DNA of 64,000 nt from Pseudomonas subflava (GCF_023823685.1 NZ_JAMXBF010000005.1:1-64000), one strand, 5' to 3'. Shown: positions 51,416-60,253, counted from the stretch's first letter. Numbers and translations are program-made. The notes: generated by a model from the sequence alone, not told the origin.

Positions 51416-52102
51416 TTAGAACTTGTAGCCCAGGCCGACCATGTAGACGAACGGATCGACGTCCACGTCCACCTCGACCTCGCGGCCACCGAAGCGGGTG
51501 CTGCCCTGGGTGTCGATATCGATGTAGCGCACCTGGGCGTTGAGCATCACGTTGTCGGTCAGCATGTAGTCCATGCCGACCTGGGCGGCGAAGCCCCAGG
51601 AGTCGTCCAGGTCCAGGCCGCTGAAGCCCTTGTCTTCGGCTTCGCTGGTCAGTTCGGTGTCGAAGAACCAGGTGTAGTTGATGCCGGCGCCGACATAGGG
51701 CTGGAAGGCGGAGGTGGCGGCCATCGGGTAGTACACCAGGCTCAGGGTCGGCGGCAGGTGCTTGAGCTCGCCGAGCTTGCCGTTGAGGCCGGCGAACGGG
51801 CCGGGCATGCCGCTGACGCCCACATCGTGGCTGAACGGGGTGGCGGCCAGCAGCTCGACGCCGACGTGGTCGGTCACCATGTAGGCGAAGTTCAGGCCCA
51901 GCTGGGTGTCGCTGTCGAGGGTGGCCTTGGTGCCGGCCACGTCGGTGCCGAGGGCGCCGACCCAGATGTCGCTGCTGTCTTCGTGCGGATCGACGGTGAT
52001 GGCGCCGGCACGGACGATGATGTCGCCGGCCTGGTGGGCCTGGGCCAGTGGTGCGGCCAGGGCGAGGGCGATCAGGGAAGTGGCGAGCAGTGTCTTCTTC
52101 AT
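51416..52102 (-). CDS. oprG: OmpW-family outer-membrane protein OprG
   Basis: 228 aa from the ATG at 52102. Signal peptide MKKTLLATSLIALALAAPLAQA, then an eight-strand barrel: HQAGDIIVRAGAITVDPHEDSS, GVELLAATPFSHDV, YYPMAATSAFQPYVGAGINYTWFF, ending VYMVGLGYKF. OmpW proteins pass small hydrophobic molecules or amino acids; OprG in P. aeruginosa is induced by low oxygen via Anr, and a matching box lies upstream here. Confidence 0.93.
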   Translation of the reverse strand: MKKTLLATSLIALALAAPLAQAHQAGDIIVRAGAITVDPHEDSSDIWVGALGTDVAGTKATLDSDTQLGLNFAYMVTDHVGVELLAATPFSHDVGVSGMPGPFAGLNGKLGELKHLPPTLSLVYYPMAATSAFQPYVGAGINYTWFFDTELTSEAEDKGFSGLDLDDSWGFAAQVGMDYMLTDNVMLNAQVRYIDIDTQGSTRFGGREVEVDVDVDPFVYMVGLGYKF

Positions 52103-52172
52103 CTTGGGACTCCGGTGAATCGGCAGTTGTATTGGCTGACAGCGATTCTTGGGGAGCCCCGTCCCGTGCTTG

Positions 52173-52186
52173 TTGATCCAGCTCAA
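52173..52186 (-). promoter_or_regulatory. Anr/Fnr-like box upstream of oprG
   Basis: TTGATCCAGCTCAA matches TTGAT-N4-ATCAA at nine of ten positions. Its centre is about 77 nt upstream of the oprG ATG, which allows a -41.5 placement with a leader of roughly 36 nt. Confidence 0.7.
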
Positions 52187-52223
52187 TGGCCGGGGTGGCC
52201 GGGGTGCGGCAAACCGGCACACC

Positions 52224-52748
52224 CTACATTTCGTAGGGGTAGATCTTCTCCGCGGCCATCTGGTAGCCGGCGTTGCCCATCTCGCTGCTGCGCGCCTCGA
52301 CCTTGAGCGGGCCCTCGATCCAGAACGGCTGGTACAGCGCGTCCATCAGCACGCCCAGCTCCGCGGTGACATGGACGATCTGATTGGAAGGCGGCGGCGG
52401 TACATGGATGCAGGCGCCGAAGTAAGGCACGAAGAGGAACTCGGTCACCCGGCCCTCCTCGGTCACGCCCAGCGGCACGATGTAGCCGGGCAGCTTGACC
52501 TGCTCGCCGTCCAGCGCCTCGATCACCGGCGCGTCCGGCGACTGCTGCTGGGCCGCCGGGCCGCTCTCGGCGGCCAGGGCGTCGGCCAGCTGCGACAAGT
52601 CGTGCATAGGCATCTGCTGCGCCTGCAGCGGCGGGGCGTCCGGCGGGATCAGCTCGCTCCAGGTCAGCTCGCGTACCTCGTCGGCCCAGAGCGGTGCGGC
52701 CCATAGCGGAGCGATGGCGAGCAACAGGGCGGACAGCAGATGACGCAT
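52224..52748 (-). CDS. DUF3299 exported protein of the zinc operon
   Basis: 174 aa from the ATG at 52748. Signal peptide MRHLLSALLLAIAPLWAAPLWA. The core ...VKLPGYIVPLGVTEEGRVTEFLFVPYFGACIHVPPPPSNQIVHV is the DUF3299 signature with Cys and His that could bind metal. It is the fourth gene of the operon and matches PA4066 in order. Periplasmic; a role in zinc handling is inferred from the operon. Confidence 0.88.
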   Translation of the reverse strand: MRHLLSALLLAIAPLWAAPLWADEVRELTWSELIPPDAPPLQAQQMPMHDLSQLADALAAESGPAAQQQSPDAPVIEALDGEQVKLPGYIVPLGVTEEGRVTEFLFVPYFGACIHVPPPPSNQIVHVTAELGVLMDALYQPFWIEGPLKVEARSSEMGNAGYQMAAEKIYPYEM

Positions 52749-52756
52749 AAGCAACC

Positions 52757-54019
52757 TCACAGACGAATGGACAGGCCGTCGGCCAGCGACTGCCGATAGG
52801 CGCGCCAGGCCGGCACGGCGCCCATCAGCAGGGCGGCGCTCAGAATACCGCCGAGCAGGCTCCACTCATAGGCGCTGGGCAGCGCCAGCGGCAGGTACAG
52901 GCCGTACTGCGCCTGTACCCAGCCCTGGCTGGCGGCGATGCCGCCGTACAGCAGTCCCAGGCCCAGCGCCGCGCCGGCCATGGCCAGCACCAGCGCTTCC
53001 AGCACCAGCAGCCCGGCGATATGCCAGGGTCGTGCGCCCACCGAGCGCAGGATGGCCATCTCGCGGCGGCGCTCGTTGAGGCTGGTGAGGATGGCGGTGA
53101 GCATGCCGATCAGGCCGGTCAGCACGACGAACAGCGAGACCACGAACAGCGCCTTCTCCGCCGTGCCCATCAGGCTCCACAGCTCCTGCAGCGCCACGCC
53201 GGGAAGGATCGCCAGCAGCGGCTCGCCGCGGTACTCGTTGACCTGGCGCTGGATGGCGAAGGTGGCGATCTTGCTCTTCAGGCCCAGCAGCGCGGCGGTG
53301 ATGGCCTTGGGCTGCAGGTCCAGCGCGCGCGCCTGGTCGGCGGAGACCTTGGCGTTGCCGCGCGCCGGCATGCCGTTCTGCCAGTCGACGTGCAGCGCCT
53401 CCATACCTTCCAGCGAGATGTGCAGGGTGCGGTCCACCGGCGTGCCGGTACGGGCCAGCACGCCGACCACGGTGAAGGGCTTGTCGTCATGCTGGGTCAG
53501 GCTGACGGTGGCCACGCCGTGGGCCAGCACGATCCGGTCGCCGAGCTTGTACTTCAGCGCCTCGGCCACCTCGGCGCCGAGCACCACGTCGAACAGGTCG
53601 GCGAAGGGCTTGCCCTGGGCCAGCTGCAGCGCCTGATCACGGCCATAGCGGTAGTGTTCGAAGTAGCCGGTGTCGGTGCCCAGCACCCGGTAGCCGCGGT
53701 GCGAGTCGCCCAGCGACAGCGGAATCGCCCACTTCACCTGCGGGTGTCTGGCCAGGGTCTCGAAACTGTCCCAGCGGATGTTGTTGGTGGCGTTGCCGAT
53801 ACGGAATACCGAGTACAGCAGCAGGTTCACGCTGCCCGAGCGGGCGCCGACGATCAGGTCGGTGCCGCTGATGGTGCTGGCGAAACTGGCGCGCGCCTCG
53901 GTGCGCACCCGCTCGACGGCCAGCAGCAGGCACACCGAGAGGGCGATGGCGAACACCGTGAGCAGCGCGGTGAAGCGGCGGTTGGCCAGGCTGGCCAAGG
54001 CGATGCGGATCAGGTGCAT
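52757..54019 (-). CDS. MacB/FtsX-type ABC transporter permease of the zinc operon
   Basis: 420 aa from the ATG at 54019. Topology is one N-terminal membrane helix (RRFTALLTVFAIALSVCLLLAVE), a periplasmic domain of about 230 residues (40-270), then three helices, as in FtsX-domain permeases. The FtsX loop LTSLNERRREMAILRSVGARPWHI is conserved. It starts one base after the ATPase stop. The homologue of PA4065 as I recall it. It probably acts in low-zinc survival rather than as a classic importer (fold-based caution). Confidence 0.9.
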   Translation of the reverse strand: MHLIRIALASLANRRFTALLTVFAIALSVCLLLAVERVRTEARASFASTISGTDLIVGARSGSVNLLLYSVFRIGNATNNIRWDSFETLARHPQVKWAIPLSLGDSHRGYRVLGTDTGYFEHYRYGRDQALQLAQGKPFADLFDVVLGAEVAEALKYKLGDRIVLAHGVATVSLTQHDDKPFTVVGVLARTGTPVDRTLHISLEGMEALHVDWQNGMPARGNAKVSADQARALDLQPKAITAALLGLKSKIATFAIQRQVNEYRGEPLLAILPGVALQELWSLMGTAEKALFVVSLFVVLTGLIGMLTAILTSLNERRREMAILRSVGARPWHIAGLLVLEALVLAMAGAALGLGLLYGGIAASQGWVQAQYGLYLPLALPSAYEWSLLGGILSAALLMGAVPAWRAYRQSLADGLSIRL

Positions 54020-54020
54020 G

Positions 54021-54728
54021 TCAGACCTCCACCGGCTTGGCGGCGCGGTTGAGCTCGGCCAGCGAGACGCTGCGGTCGAACAGCGGCGACAGGCTCTGGT
54101 CGTGGCTGACGAACAGCAAGCTGGCGCCGGCGGCGCGGCATTCGGCGAACAGCAACTGCAGGAAGGCCTCGCGGGCGTCATGGTCCAGCGCCGAGGTCGG
54201 CTCGTCGGCGATCACCAGTTCCGGCTGGCCGATCAGTGCGCGAGCGGCGGCGACGCGCTGCTGCTGGCCGATGGACAGCGAATCGGCGCGGCGCTCCAGC
54301 AACTCGGCTTTCAGCCCGAGATGCTCCAGCAACTGCGCGGCGGCACCGTCGATGCTGCCATGCCGCTCGCTGGCCCGTTGTGCGCGGCTCCTGGAAAAGC
54401 GGCAGGGCAGCTCGACGTTCTCGCGCACCGAGAGGAACGGCAGCAGGTTGAACTGCTGAAAGATGTAGCCGGTGTGGTCGACGCGGAAGCGGTCGCGGGC
54501 GCCGGATGACATCTGCGCCAGCTCCTGGCCGAGCAGACTGAGGCGACCGCGGCCGGGTTTCTGCACGCCGCCGAGCAGGCCGAGCAGGGTGGTCTTGCCG
54601 CTGCCACTGGGGCCCTTGAGGAACAGGCTCTCGCCGCGCTGCAGGGTGAAGGTGGGGATGTCCAGCAGCTCGGCCTGGCCGGGCCAGGCGAAGCCGAGGT
54701 CGGTGAGTTCGATCAGTGCTTGGGACAT
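54021..54728 (-). CDS. ABC transporter ATP-binding protein of the zinc operon
   Basis: 235 aa. Walker A GPSGSGKTT (about 39), Q-loop FQQFNLLPFLSV, signature LSIGQQQRVA, Walker B LVIADEPTSALD and H-loop VSHDQ are all present. LolD/MacB-type ATPase, partner of the permease downstream. About 120 nt containing a hairpin separate it from the DUF2796 gene. Confidence 0.92.
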   Translation of the reverse strand: MSQALIELTDLGFAWPGQAELLDIPTFTLQRGESLFLKGPSGSGKTTLLGLLGGVQKPGRGRLSLLGQELAQMSSGARDRFRVDHTGYIFQQFNLLPFLSVRENVELPCRFSRSRAQRASERHGSIDGAAAQLLEHLGLKAELLERRADSLSIGQQQRVAAARALIGQPELVIADEPTSALDHDAREAFLQLLFAECRAAGASLLFVSHDQSLSPLFDRSVSLAELNRAAKPVEV

Positions 54729-54804
54729 GGAGAGGCCGGGCGGAAAAAGATCAGGCGCAGCTTACCGCAGATGCGGCGCCGCGCCCGTATGCGAAGGAGG
54801 CGAC

Positions 54805-54836
54805 GCGCGCACCGGGCCGTGCCCGGCGGTGCGCGC
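54805..54836. repeat. Hairpin inside the zinc operon
   Basis: GCGCGCACC (54805-54813) pairs with GGTGCGCGC (54828-54836), with a second inner GGGC/GCCC pairing. It lies between the DUF2796 gene and the ATPase gene and has no T-run; it may stabilise or partly stop the transcript. Confidence 0.6.
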
Positions 54837-54847
54837 GCCCGTGGGCG

Positions 54848-55450
54848 TTAGAAGCTGAGACGCGACTGCTTCGGCGTCAGCTCCGCGCCCTGCTGGCCGC
54901 TCGGGCCGATCAGCTGCACTTCCAGCTTCTCGGTGCCGGGGAAGGTGCCGAAGAAGGTCCCCAGCTCGAGGGTCTTCAGCGCCTCGGCCTTGGCGCAGGC
55001 GAAGCGGTAGCTGGCGTCAATATCGCTGTGCGCGTGCTCGTCGCCGTGGTCATGATCCTCGTGCTCGTGCTCGTGCTCTTCGTCGCCGAACAGTGGGCTC
55101 TCGAGGTCGCTGTCCTCGAGCGAGCACTTGGCCTCGATCGGCAGGGCGAACAGCGCCTGGGGCTTTTCCAGCTGCTGGCGGGCGGCGGCCACCTTGGCCT
55201 TGTCGGCGTCGCTCTTGGCGGCATGCTCGAAGCCGACCAGGTTCATCGCCGGGCTCTGCAGCTGGATCTCCAGGGTCTGGCCGTCCAGCGCCACGTTGAG
55301 GCTGGCGACGCCGTGCTCGTGCTTGCCGAGGCTGCCGTGCTCCTCGTGGCCGTGGTCGTGAGCGTGGTCATGCACGTGTTCGTGGCTATCGGCGTGGGCG
55401 ATGGCCAAGGGCAGCAGGGCGAGGGGCAGGGCGAGCAGGGTGCGGCGCAT
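54848..55450 (-). CDS. DUF2796 His-rich periplasmic zinc-binding protein
   Basis: 200 aa from the ATG at 55450. Signal peptide MRRTLLALPLALLPLAIAHA. Two His/Asp/Glu clusters can bind several metal ions: one right after cleavage (about 20-45, HEHVHDHAHDHGHEEHG) and one in the middle (about 123-142, DEEHEHEHEDHDHGDEHAHSD). It is first in the operon, directly behind a Zur-like box. It corresponds to PA4063 by order. Likely a periplasmic zinc buffer or chaperone for the system. Confidence 0.9.
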   Translation of the reverse strand: MRRTLLALPLALLPLAIAHADSHEHVHDHAHDHGHEEHGSLGKHEHGVASLNVALDGQTLEIQLQSPAMNLVGFEHAAKSDADKAKVAAARQQLEKPQALFALPIEAKCSLEDSDLESPLFGDEEHEHEHEDHDHGDEHAHSDIDASYRFACAKAEALKTLELGTFFGTFPGTEKLEVQLIGPSGQQGAELTPKQSRLSF

Positions 55451-55477
55451 TGAGAGGGCTCCGATGATATTCGTTAG

Positions 55478-55490
55478 GTTATGTTGTAAC
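55478..55490 (-). promoter_or_regulatory. Zur-like box upstream of the DUF2796-ABC operon
   Basis: GTTATGTTGTAAC is close to the Zur core GTTATAnTATAAC, and it lies within a wider TTAGGT...ACCTAA dyad (55474-55496). It is 28 nt upstream of the ATG, so it should overlap the promoter. Confidence 0.7.
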
Positions 55491-55561
55491 ACCTAACCGC
55501 TGCGATTGGCCAGCCTCGGTGTGCGTGGCAGCATGTTCGTCTGATGCTTGGAGGATCAAAA

Positions 55562-55903
55562 ATGCTGCGAATCAAGGGGCGGGTCGGCGACTGGCCGGTG
55601 GACCTGACGGTGGAGATGGATGCCGAGGACTGGGCCCAGCTGGCCGCTCACCTGCCGGTCGAGTCGTCGCCGGCTCCGGCGCGCGTGGCGCCCGCCGCCA
55701 ATCCCGCGGACGGCCTGTGGCCGATGGCGCTGGAGCTGCTGCAGCGTGCCGGCAGCATGGAAGGCCCGCAGCTGCTCGGCGAACTGGCCGCGCTGGCCGG
55801 CGGCGAGGCGGCGGGCAAGCGCCTGCTGGTGCGGCTGCGTCACAGCCCGCAGGTGCAGGTGGAAAGCAGCGCCGACGCGCCGCTGTATCGCTGGGTCGGC
55901 TAG
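55562..55903 (+). CDS. Hypothetical protein
   Basis: 113 aa from the ATG at 55562; GGAGG seven bases upstream selects this over an ATG at 55544. MLRIKGRVGDWPVDLTVEMDAEDWAQLAAHL, an Ala/Pro linker and a C-terminal part ending APLYRWVG. Soluble, acidic N-half. I do not recognise a family; the position matches a hypothetical gene (PA4062 by my recollection) beside the zinc operon. Confidence 0.75.
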   Translation: MLRIKGRVGDWPVDLTVEMDAEDWAQLAAHLPVESSPAPARVAPAANPADGLWPMALELLQRAGSMEGPQLLGELAALAGGEAAGKRLLVRLRHSPQVQVESSADAPLYRWVG

Positions 55904-55942
55904 CTGCGTTTCATCGCGACTGGCGTCGCAACGGCAACAGCC

Positions 55943-56377
55943 CTAGCCGGCCTGGTTCACCGTCACGCCCGGCGCGCCACGTTCCAGCTGGACGCGAATG
56001 GCCTCGGGAATGGCCGTCTTGCTGAAGGCCTTGGCATCGACCATTACATAAGTGACTTCGGCCCGGGCGATGGCCGCCTGGTCGGCCTGGCGGCGGATGT
56101 CCACCTCCAGGGCGAAGGAACTGTTGCCCAGGCGCAGGGTGCTGACTTCCAGTTGCAGCACATCGTCGAAGCGCGCCGGCGCGCTCCAGTCGATGGCCAT
56201 GCGCACCACCTGGCTGTCCAGGTTCTGCTCCAGCAGGTTCTGATAGCTGCCGAACACGGCGCGATAAAACTCGGTGGCCGCCACGTCCACGTAATCGCCA
56301 TAGCGGGCGTTGAACACCACCTGCTGGGCGTCGCATTCGCCGTAGCGCACCCGCAGCAGCAGGCGGAAGGGCGACAT
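55943..56377 (-). CDS. YbgC-like acyl-CoA thioesterase (hotdog fold)
   Basis: 144 aa. VRYGECDAQQVVFNARYGDYVDVAATEFYR contains the catalytic Asp and the Asn-x2-Tyr pattern of 4-hydroxybenzoyl-CoA/YbgC thioesterases. Its start overlaps the stop region of the thioredoxin gene, so the two are coupled. Substrate chain length cannot be set. Confidence 0.87.
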   Translation of the reverse strand: MSPFRLLLRVRYGECDAQQVVFNARYGDYVDVAATEFYRAVFGSYQNLLEQNLDSQVVRMAIDWSAPARFDDVLQLEVSTLRLGNSSFALEVDIRRQADQAAIARAEVTYVMVDAKAFSKTAIPEAIRVQLERGAPGVTVNQAG

Positions 56378-57249
56378 CAGTAGATCGCCTGATAGAGCTT
56401 GCGGCGGTACAGAGTCACCAGCGGATGCTCGTTGCCCAGCAGGTCGAACACCTGCAGCAGGGTCTTGTGGGCGATGCCCTCGGCATAGCCGCGATTACGC
56501 ACGAACAGCCTGAGCAGGCCATCCAGCGCCGCCTCGTATTGCTGGCGCGCCAGCTGCTGGATGGCCAGCTGGTAGGTCGCTTCGTCGTCGTTCGGATCTT
56601 GCGCCAGGCGGCTCTTCAGCTCGGCGCCATCCGGCAGGTCGGTGGCCTGGCGCAGGAAGGTCAGCTGCGCGCGGGCAGCCGAAAGGGCCTGCTTGTGCTC
56701 GTCGCCCTTGACCGCGCCGAGCACCGCCTCGGCCTCGCCCAGCTCGCCGCGCTCGGCCAGGCAGCGGGCATAGAGAATCAGCGCCGCGGCGTTCTCGTTG
56801 TTCTCGGTCAGCACCTGCTTGAGCAGGGTCTCGGCCTCGCCGAAGCGCTCCTCGGCGAACAGCGCCTGGGCGGTCTCCAGCGGGTCGGCGGCCAGCGGCG
56901 CCGGCTCGGCCACATGCGGCTTGAGCATCTCGCGGATGGCCGACTCCGGCTGTGCGCCGGCGAAACCGTCGACCGGCTGACCGTCCTTGAACAGCACCAC
57001 GGTCGGCAGGCTGCGGATGCCGAAGCGCATGACGATGTCCTGCTCGGCATCGCAGTCGACCTTGGCCAGCAGCAGCTCGCCGCGGTATTCCTCGGCGATC
57101 TTCGCCAGCATCGGCATCAGCGCCTTGCACGGCGCGCACCACTCGGCCCAGAAGTCCACCAGCACCGGCTTGTGGAAGGAGTTCTCGATCACCAGCTGCT
57201 CGAAGCTGGCGGCGCCGGATACGTCGAAGATGTAGGGGGTATCGCTCAT
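56377..57249 (-). CDS. Thioredoxin-TPR chaperone, CnoX/YbbN type
   Basis: 290 aa. The N-terminal thioredoxin domain (about 10-110) has an active WCAPCK motif (DFWAEWCAPCKALMPML) and the cis-Pro region RSLPTVVLFKDG. The C-terminal half (about 125-285) is made of TPR-like helices. CnoX proteins hold oxidised clients for GroEL. Here both active cysteines are kept, unlike E. coli CnoX, so redox activity is expected. No signal peptide. Confidence 0.9.
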   Translation of the reverse strand: MSDTPYIFDVSGAASFEQLVIENSFHKPVLVDFWAEWCAPCKALMPMLAKIAEEYRGELLLAKVDCDAEQDIVMRFGIRSLPTVVLFKDGQPVDGFAGAQPESAIREMLKPHVAEPAPLAADPLETAQALFAEERFGEAETLLKQVLTENNENAAALILYARCLAERGELGEAEAVLGAVKGDEHKQALSAARAQLTFLRQATDLPDGAELKSRLAQDPNDDEATYQLAIQQLARQQYEAALDGLLRLFVRNRGYAEGIAHKTLLQVFDLLGNEHPLVTLYRRKLYQAIY

Positions 57250-57332
57250 GGCAATTCTCGATTGGCGGCCCGCGCTGCGGGGCCGGGAACGGTGATGCGA
57301 CTATAAATGCGGGCGGCGCCCGGCGGAAACAA

Positions 57333-57392
57333 GTAGCCCGGATGCAATCCGGGGCGCGCAGTGGCCTGGTCCCCGGATTGCATCCGGGCTAC
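57333..57392. repeat. Perfect 22-bp inverted repeat, GTAGCCCGGAT type
   Basis: Arms 57333-57354 and 57371-57392 are exact reverse complements around a 16-nt centre. It lies between two minus-strand genes and may act as a terminator or transcript-stability hairpin. Same family as 51259-51319. Confidence 0.88.
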
Positions 57393-57395
57393 GGC

Positions 57396-58052
57396 TCAGC
57401 CGCGCCTGGCGTGATACAGGCTGACGCTGCGGAATTCCGCCGGCTCGGCCAGGTCCGGCCAGGTGCACGCATCGAGCAGGCCCAGGCGCTGGTACAGCGG
57501 ATGCTGGAAGTCCTTGACCCGCGAGTCGGCCACCAGGGCTTCTTTGCCGCGGCTGAGAAAGGCGTCGAGCAGCGGCAGGTTGGCGCGGTCGTAGAGCACG
57601 TCGGCGACGATGATCAGGTCGAAGCGATCCTCTTCGGCAAAGAAGTCCAGCGAATAGCTCAGCTGCACGCCGTTCAGCTCGGCGTTGGCGCGGCAGGATT
57701 CGATGGCCAGCGGGTCGAGGTCGCAGGCCACCACTTCCGCTGCCCCGGCCTTGGCCGTGGCGATGGCCGCCACGCCGGAGCCGGCACCGAAGTCGAGCAC
57801 ACGCTTGCCGCGCACCCACTCCGGTTTTTCCGCCAGCCAGCGCGCCAGGGCCAGGCCACTGGCCCAGCAGAAGCTCCAGTAGGGCGGTTCCTCGAGGATG
57901 CGCCGGGTCTCCTCCGGGCTGAAGCTGCGGTCCATGTTGCTCGGGTCGACCAGCCACAGGCGGATGTCGGTGCCGGGCAGGGTCTCGGCGCTCAGGCGGG
58001 CGTCGCCGAGCAGCTGTTGCAGGGCGTCCTGCAGCGCGGTCGGAGCCTTCAT
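57396..58052 (-). CDS. SAM-dependent methyltransferase (ETFB-lysine/PrmA-like)
   Basis: 218 aa from the ATG at 58052. The SAM-binding motif I is VLDFGAGSGVAAIATAKAGAAEVVACDLDP (about 86-115), with VADVLYD as the post-motif region. The N-terminal EEPPYWSFCWASGLALARWL resembles the protein-lysine methyltransferase METTL20/Nnt1 group. Likely modifies a protein; target unknown. Its start overlaps the lipoprotein stop (ATGA). Confidence 0.85.
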   Translation of the reverse strand: MKAPTALQDALQQLLGDARLSAETLPGTDIRLWLVDPSNMDRSFSPEETRRILEEPPYWSFCWASGLALARWLAEKPEWVRGKRVLDFGAGSGVAAIATAKAGAAEVVACDLDPLAIESCRANAELNGVQLSYSLDFFAEEDRFDLIIVADVLYDRANLPLLDAFLSRGKEALVADSRVKDFQHPLYQRLGLLDACTWPDLAEPAEFRSVSLYHARRG

Positions 58053-58504
58053 GGCGCGCTGACCAGGGGCAGGGCGCCGAAGTCGCGGTCGTCGGCCAGG
58101 GTCACACGCTGCGGCGGCAGGCGCAGGATCAGCCGGCCGGACTGGCTGATGCGCGCGCGCAGCTCCACCCGTTCGCCGGCAGGGAAATACTCGGGGTTGA
58201 ACGGCAGGCGGAAGGGCAGGGCGCCGCCATCGCCGGCCAGCCTGAGGCTGCCCAGCAGTTGCCGCGGACGGTCGCGCTCGTCCACCACCAGCAGCGCGAT
58301 CTCCACCAGGCTGCCGGCCGGCGGGGTCAGCAGGCTGCCGCGCAGTTCGCGCAGATGGGCGGGCAGCGGTTGCTCCGCGGGCGCGGCGGGCTCGATCGCC
58401 ACCGCGGGTTTGACGGCCGCGGGCGGCGCCGCCGGTTTGGAGGGTTCGCCGGCACAGGCGGCCAGCAGCAGGCACAGGCAGGCGAGGGCGGGGCGAAAGG
58501 GCAT
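58049..58504 (-). CDS. YscW/YbaY-type lipoprotein
   Basis: 151 aa from the ATG at 58504. Lipobox LLLAACAGEPSK. After an Ala/Pro linker, the domain LRGSLLTPPAGSLVEIALLVVDERDRPRQLLGS...GERVELRARISQSGRL fits the YscW/YbaY lipoprotein fold. Outer-membrane or periplasmic location; function unknown outside secretin pilots, and no secretion genes are near. Confidence 0.78.
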   Translation of the reverse strand: MPFRPALACLCLLLAACAGEPSKPAAPPAAVKPAVAIEPAAPAEQPLPAHLRELRGSLLTPPAGSLVEIALLVVDERDRPRQLLGSLRLAGDGGALPFRLPFNPEYFPAGERVELRARISQSGRLILRLPPQRVTLADDRDFGALPLVSAP

Positions 58505-58620
58505 GACGGCATCCAGGGATCGTGCAGGGAACGGGCGCCTGTATACCGCAACGGGCGCCGGCTTGTCTTGCCGGGACCATGCGCTACCATGGGCCACCGT
58601 TTCGTAGGGCCTCTTCCTCC

Positions 58621-59085
58621 ATGCATTGTCCGTTCTGCTCCGCCAACGACACCAAGGTCATCGATTCCCGCCTGGTCGCCGAGGGCGAACAGGTGCGCCG
58701 GCGCCGCGAATGCGTGGCCTGCGGCGAGCGCTTCACCACCTTCGAGACTGCCGAACTGGTGATGCCGCGGCTGATCAAGTCCGACGGCAGCCGCCAGCCC
58801 TTCGACGAGGAGAAGCTGCGCGCCGGCATGCAGCGTGCGCTGGAGAAGCGCCCGGTGAGCGTCGAGCGCCTGGAGGAGGCCATCGCCCACATCAAGCACC
58901 GCCTGCGCGCCACCGGCGAGCGCGAGATCAAGTCGCGGGTGCTTGGCGAGCTGGTGATGACCGAGCTGCAGAAGCTCGACGAGGTCGCCTACATCCGCTT
59001 CGCCTCGGTCTACCGGCGCTTCCAGGATCTCAACGAGTTCCGCGAGGAGATCGAGCGCCTGGCCCGCGAGCCGTCCAAGGAATGA
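58621..59085 (+). CDS. nrdR: Transcriptional repressor NrdR
   Basis: 154 aa. The zinc ribbon has Cys3/Cys6 (HCPFCSAND) and Cys31/Cys34 (ECVACGERF), followed by an ATP-cone (about 48-135, [27 protein letters not shown]). It represses ribonucleotide reductase operons in response to dATP/ATP. It overlaps ribD by 4 nt, heading the rib-nusB cluster as in other pseudomonads. Confidence 0.97.
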   Translation: MHCPFCSANDTKVIDSRLVAEGEQVRRRRECVACGERFTTFETAELVMPRLIKSDGSRQPFDEEKLRAGMQRALEKRPVSVERLEEAIAHIKHRLRATGEREIKSRVLGELVMTELQKLDEVAYIRFASVYRRFQDLNEFREEIERLAREPSKE

Positions 59086-60194
59086 GTGCGGCCGACCAGC
59101 AGTTCATGGCCCGCGCGCTGGAGCTGGCGCGCAAGGGGCTGTACTCCACCCACCCCAACCCGCGGGTCGGCTGCGTCATCGTGCGCGACGGCAAGATCGT
59201 CGGCGAGGGCTGGCACGCCAAGGCCGGCGAGCCGCATGCCGAAGTCCACGCCCTGCGCCAGGCCGGCGACAAGGCCCGCGGCGCTACTGCCTATGTGACC
59301 CTGGAACCCTGCAGCCACCATGGCCGCACGCCGCCCTGCGCCGATGCCCTGGTGGCTGCCGGCGTGGCCCGGGTGGTGGCGGCCATGCAGGACCCCAACC
59401 CGCAGGTCGCCGGCAGCGGCCTGTTGCGCCTGGCCAATGCCGGCATCGCCGTGCACAGCGGCGTGCTGGAGGCCGAGGCGCGCGAGCTGAACGCCGGCTT
59501 CATCAAGCGCATGGAACACGGCCTGCCCTTCGTGCGGGTCAAGCTGGCCATGAGCCTGGACGGCCGTACCGCCATGGCCAGCGGCGAGAGCCAGTGGATC
59601 ACCGGCCCCGAGGCGCGCGCCGCGGTGCAGCGCCTGCGCGCGCGAACCAGCGCGATCATCACCGGCGCCGATACCGTGCTCACCGACCAGGCGCGCCTGA
59701 CCGTGCGTGCCGAGGAGCTGGGCCTGAATGCCGAGCTGACGGCCCTGGCCATCGATCGTCCGCCGCTGCGCGTGCTGATCGACGGCCGCCTGCGCGTGCC
59801 GCTCACCGCGCCGTTCTTCCAGGCAGGGCCGGCGCTGGTCGCCACCTGCGCGGCCGCTTCCGCCCGCGATCGCTTTCTCGAGGACGGCCACGAACTGTTG
59901 GCGGTGCCCGGCAGTAATGGCCATGTCGACCTGCGCCGGCTGCTGATGGAGCTGGCCGGCCGTGGCGCCAACGAGGTGCTGGTGGAGGCCGGGCCGAAGC
60001 TGGCCGGCGCCTTCGCCCGTGCCGGGCTGGTCGACGAGTACCAGCTGTTCGTCGCGCCCAAGTTTCTCGGTTCCAGCGCCCGCCCGCTGCTGGACTGGCC
60101 GCTGGCGCGCATGGCCGAGGCGCAGGAGCTGGAGATCCGCGACATCCGCGCGGTCGGCAGCGACTGGCGGATCACCGCCGTATCCAAGCCCTAG
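59082..60194 (+). CDS. ribD: Bifunctional riboflavin deaminase/reductase RibD
   Basis: 370 aa. The deaminase domain (1-145) has the zinc site HAEVHAL and [15 protein letters not shown]. The reductase domain (150-370) has [26 protein letters not shown] and the C-terminal [15 protein letters not shown]. It catalyses the second and third steps of riboflavin synthesis. Starts inside the nrdR stop (ATGA). Confidence 0.96.
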   Translation: MSAADQQFMARALELARKGLYSTHPNPRVGCVIVRDGKIVGEGWHAKAGEPHAEVHALRQAGDKARGATAYVTLEPCSHHGRTPPCADALVAAGVARVVAAMQDPNPQVAGSGLLRLANAGIAVHSGVLEAEARELNAGFIKRMEHGLPFVRVKLAMSLDGRTAMASGESQWITGPEARAAVQRLRARTSAIITGADTVLTDQARLTVRAEELGLNAELTALAIDRPPLRVLIDGRLRVPLTAPFFQAGPALVATCAAASARDRFLEDGHELLAVPGSNGHVDLRRLLMELAGRGANEVLVEAGPKLAGAFARAGLVDEYQLFVAPKFLGSSARPLLDWPLARMAEAQELEIRDIRAVGSDWRITAVSKP

Positions 60195-60232
60195 GCCGGG
60201 CAGCGCGCATCCTGCGCCGGCCGTACGGCAGC

Positions 60233-60253
60233 GGTGCGCGCGGCGCACCCTAC
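60233..60253. repeat. Dispersed 21-bp hairpin element
   Basis: GGTGCGCGCGGCGCACCCTAC, the reverse-orientation form of the element at 51332. It lies just after ribD and before the riboswitch. Confidence 0.75.
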
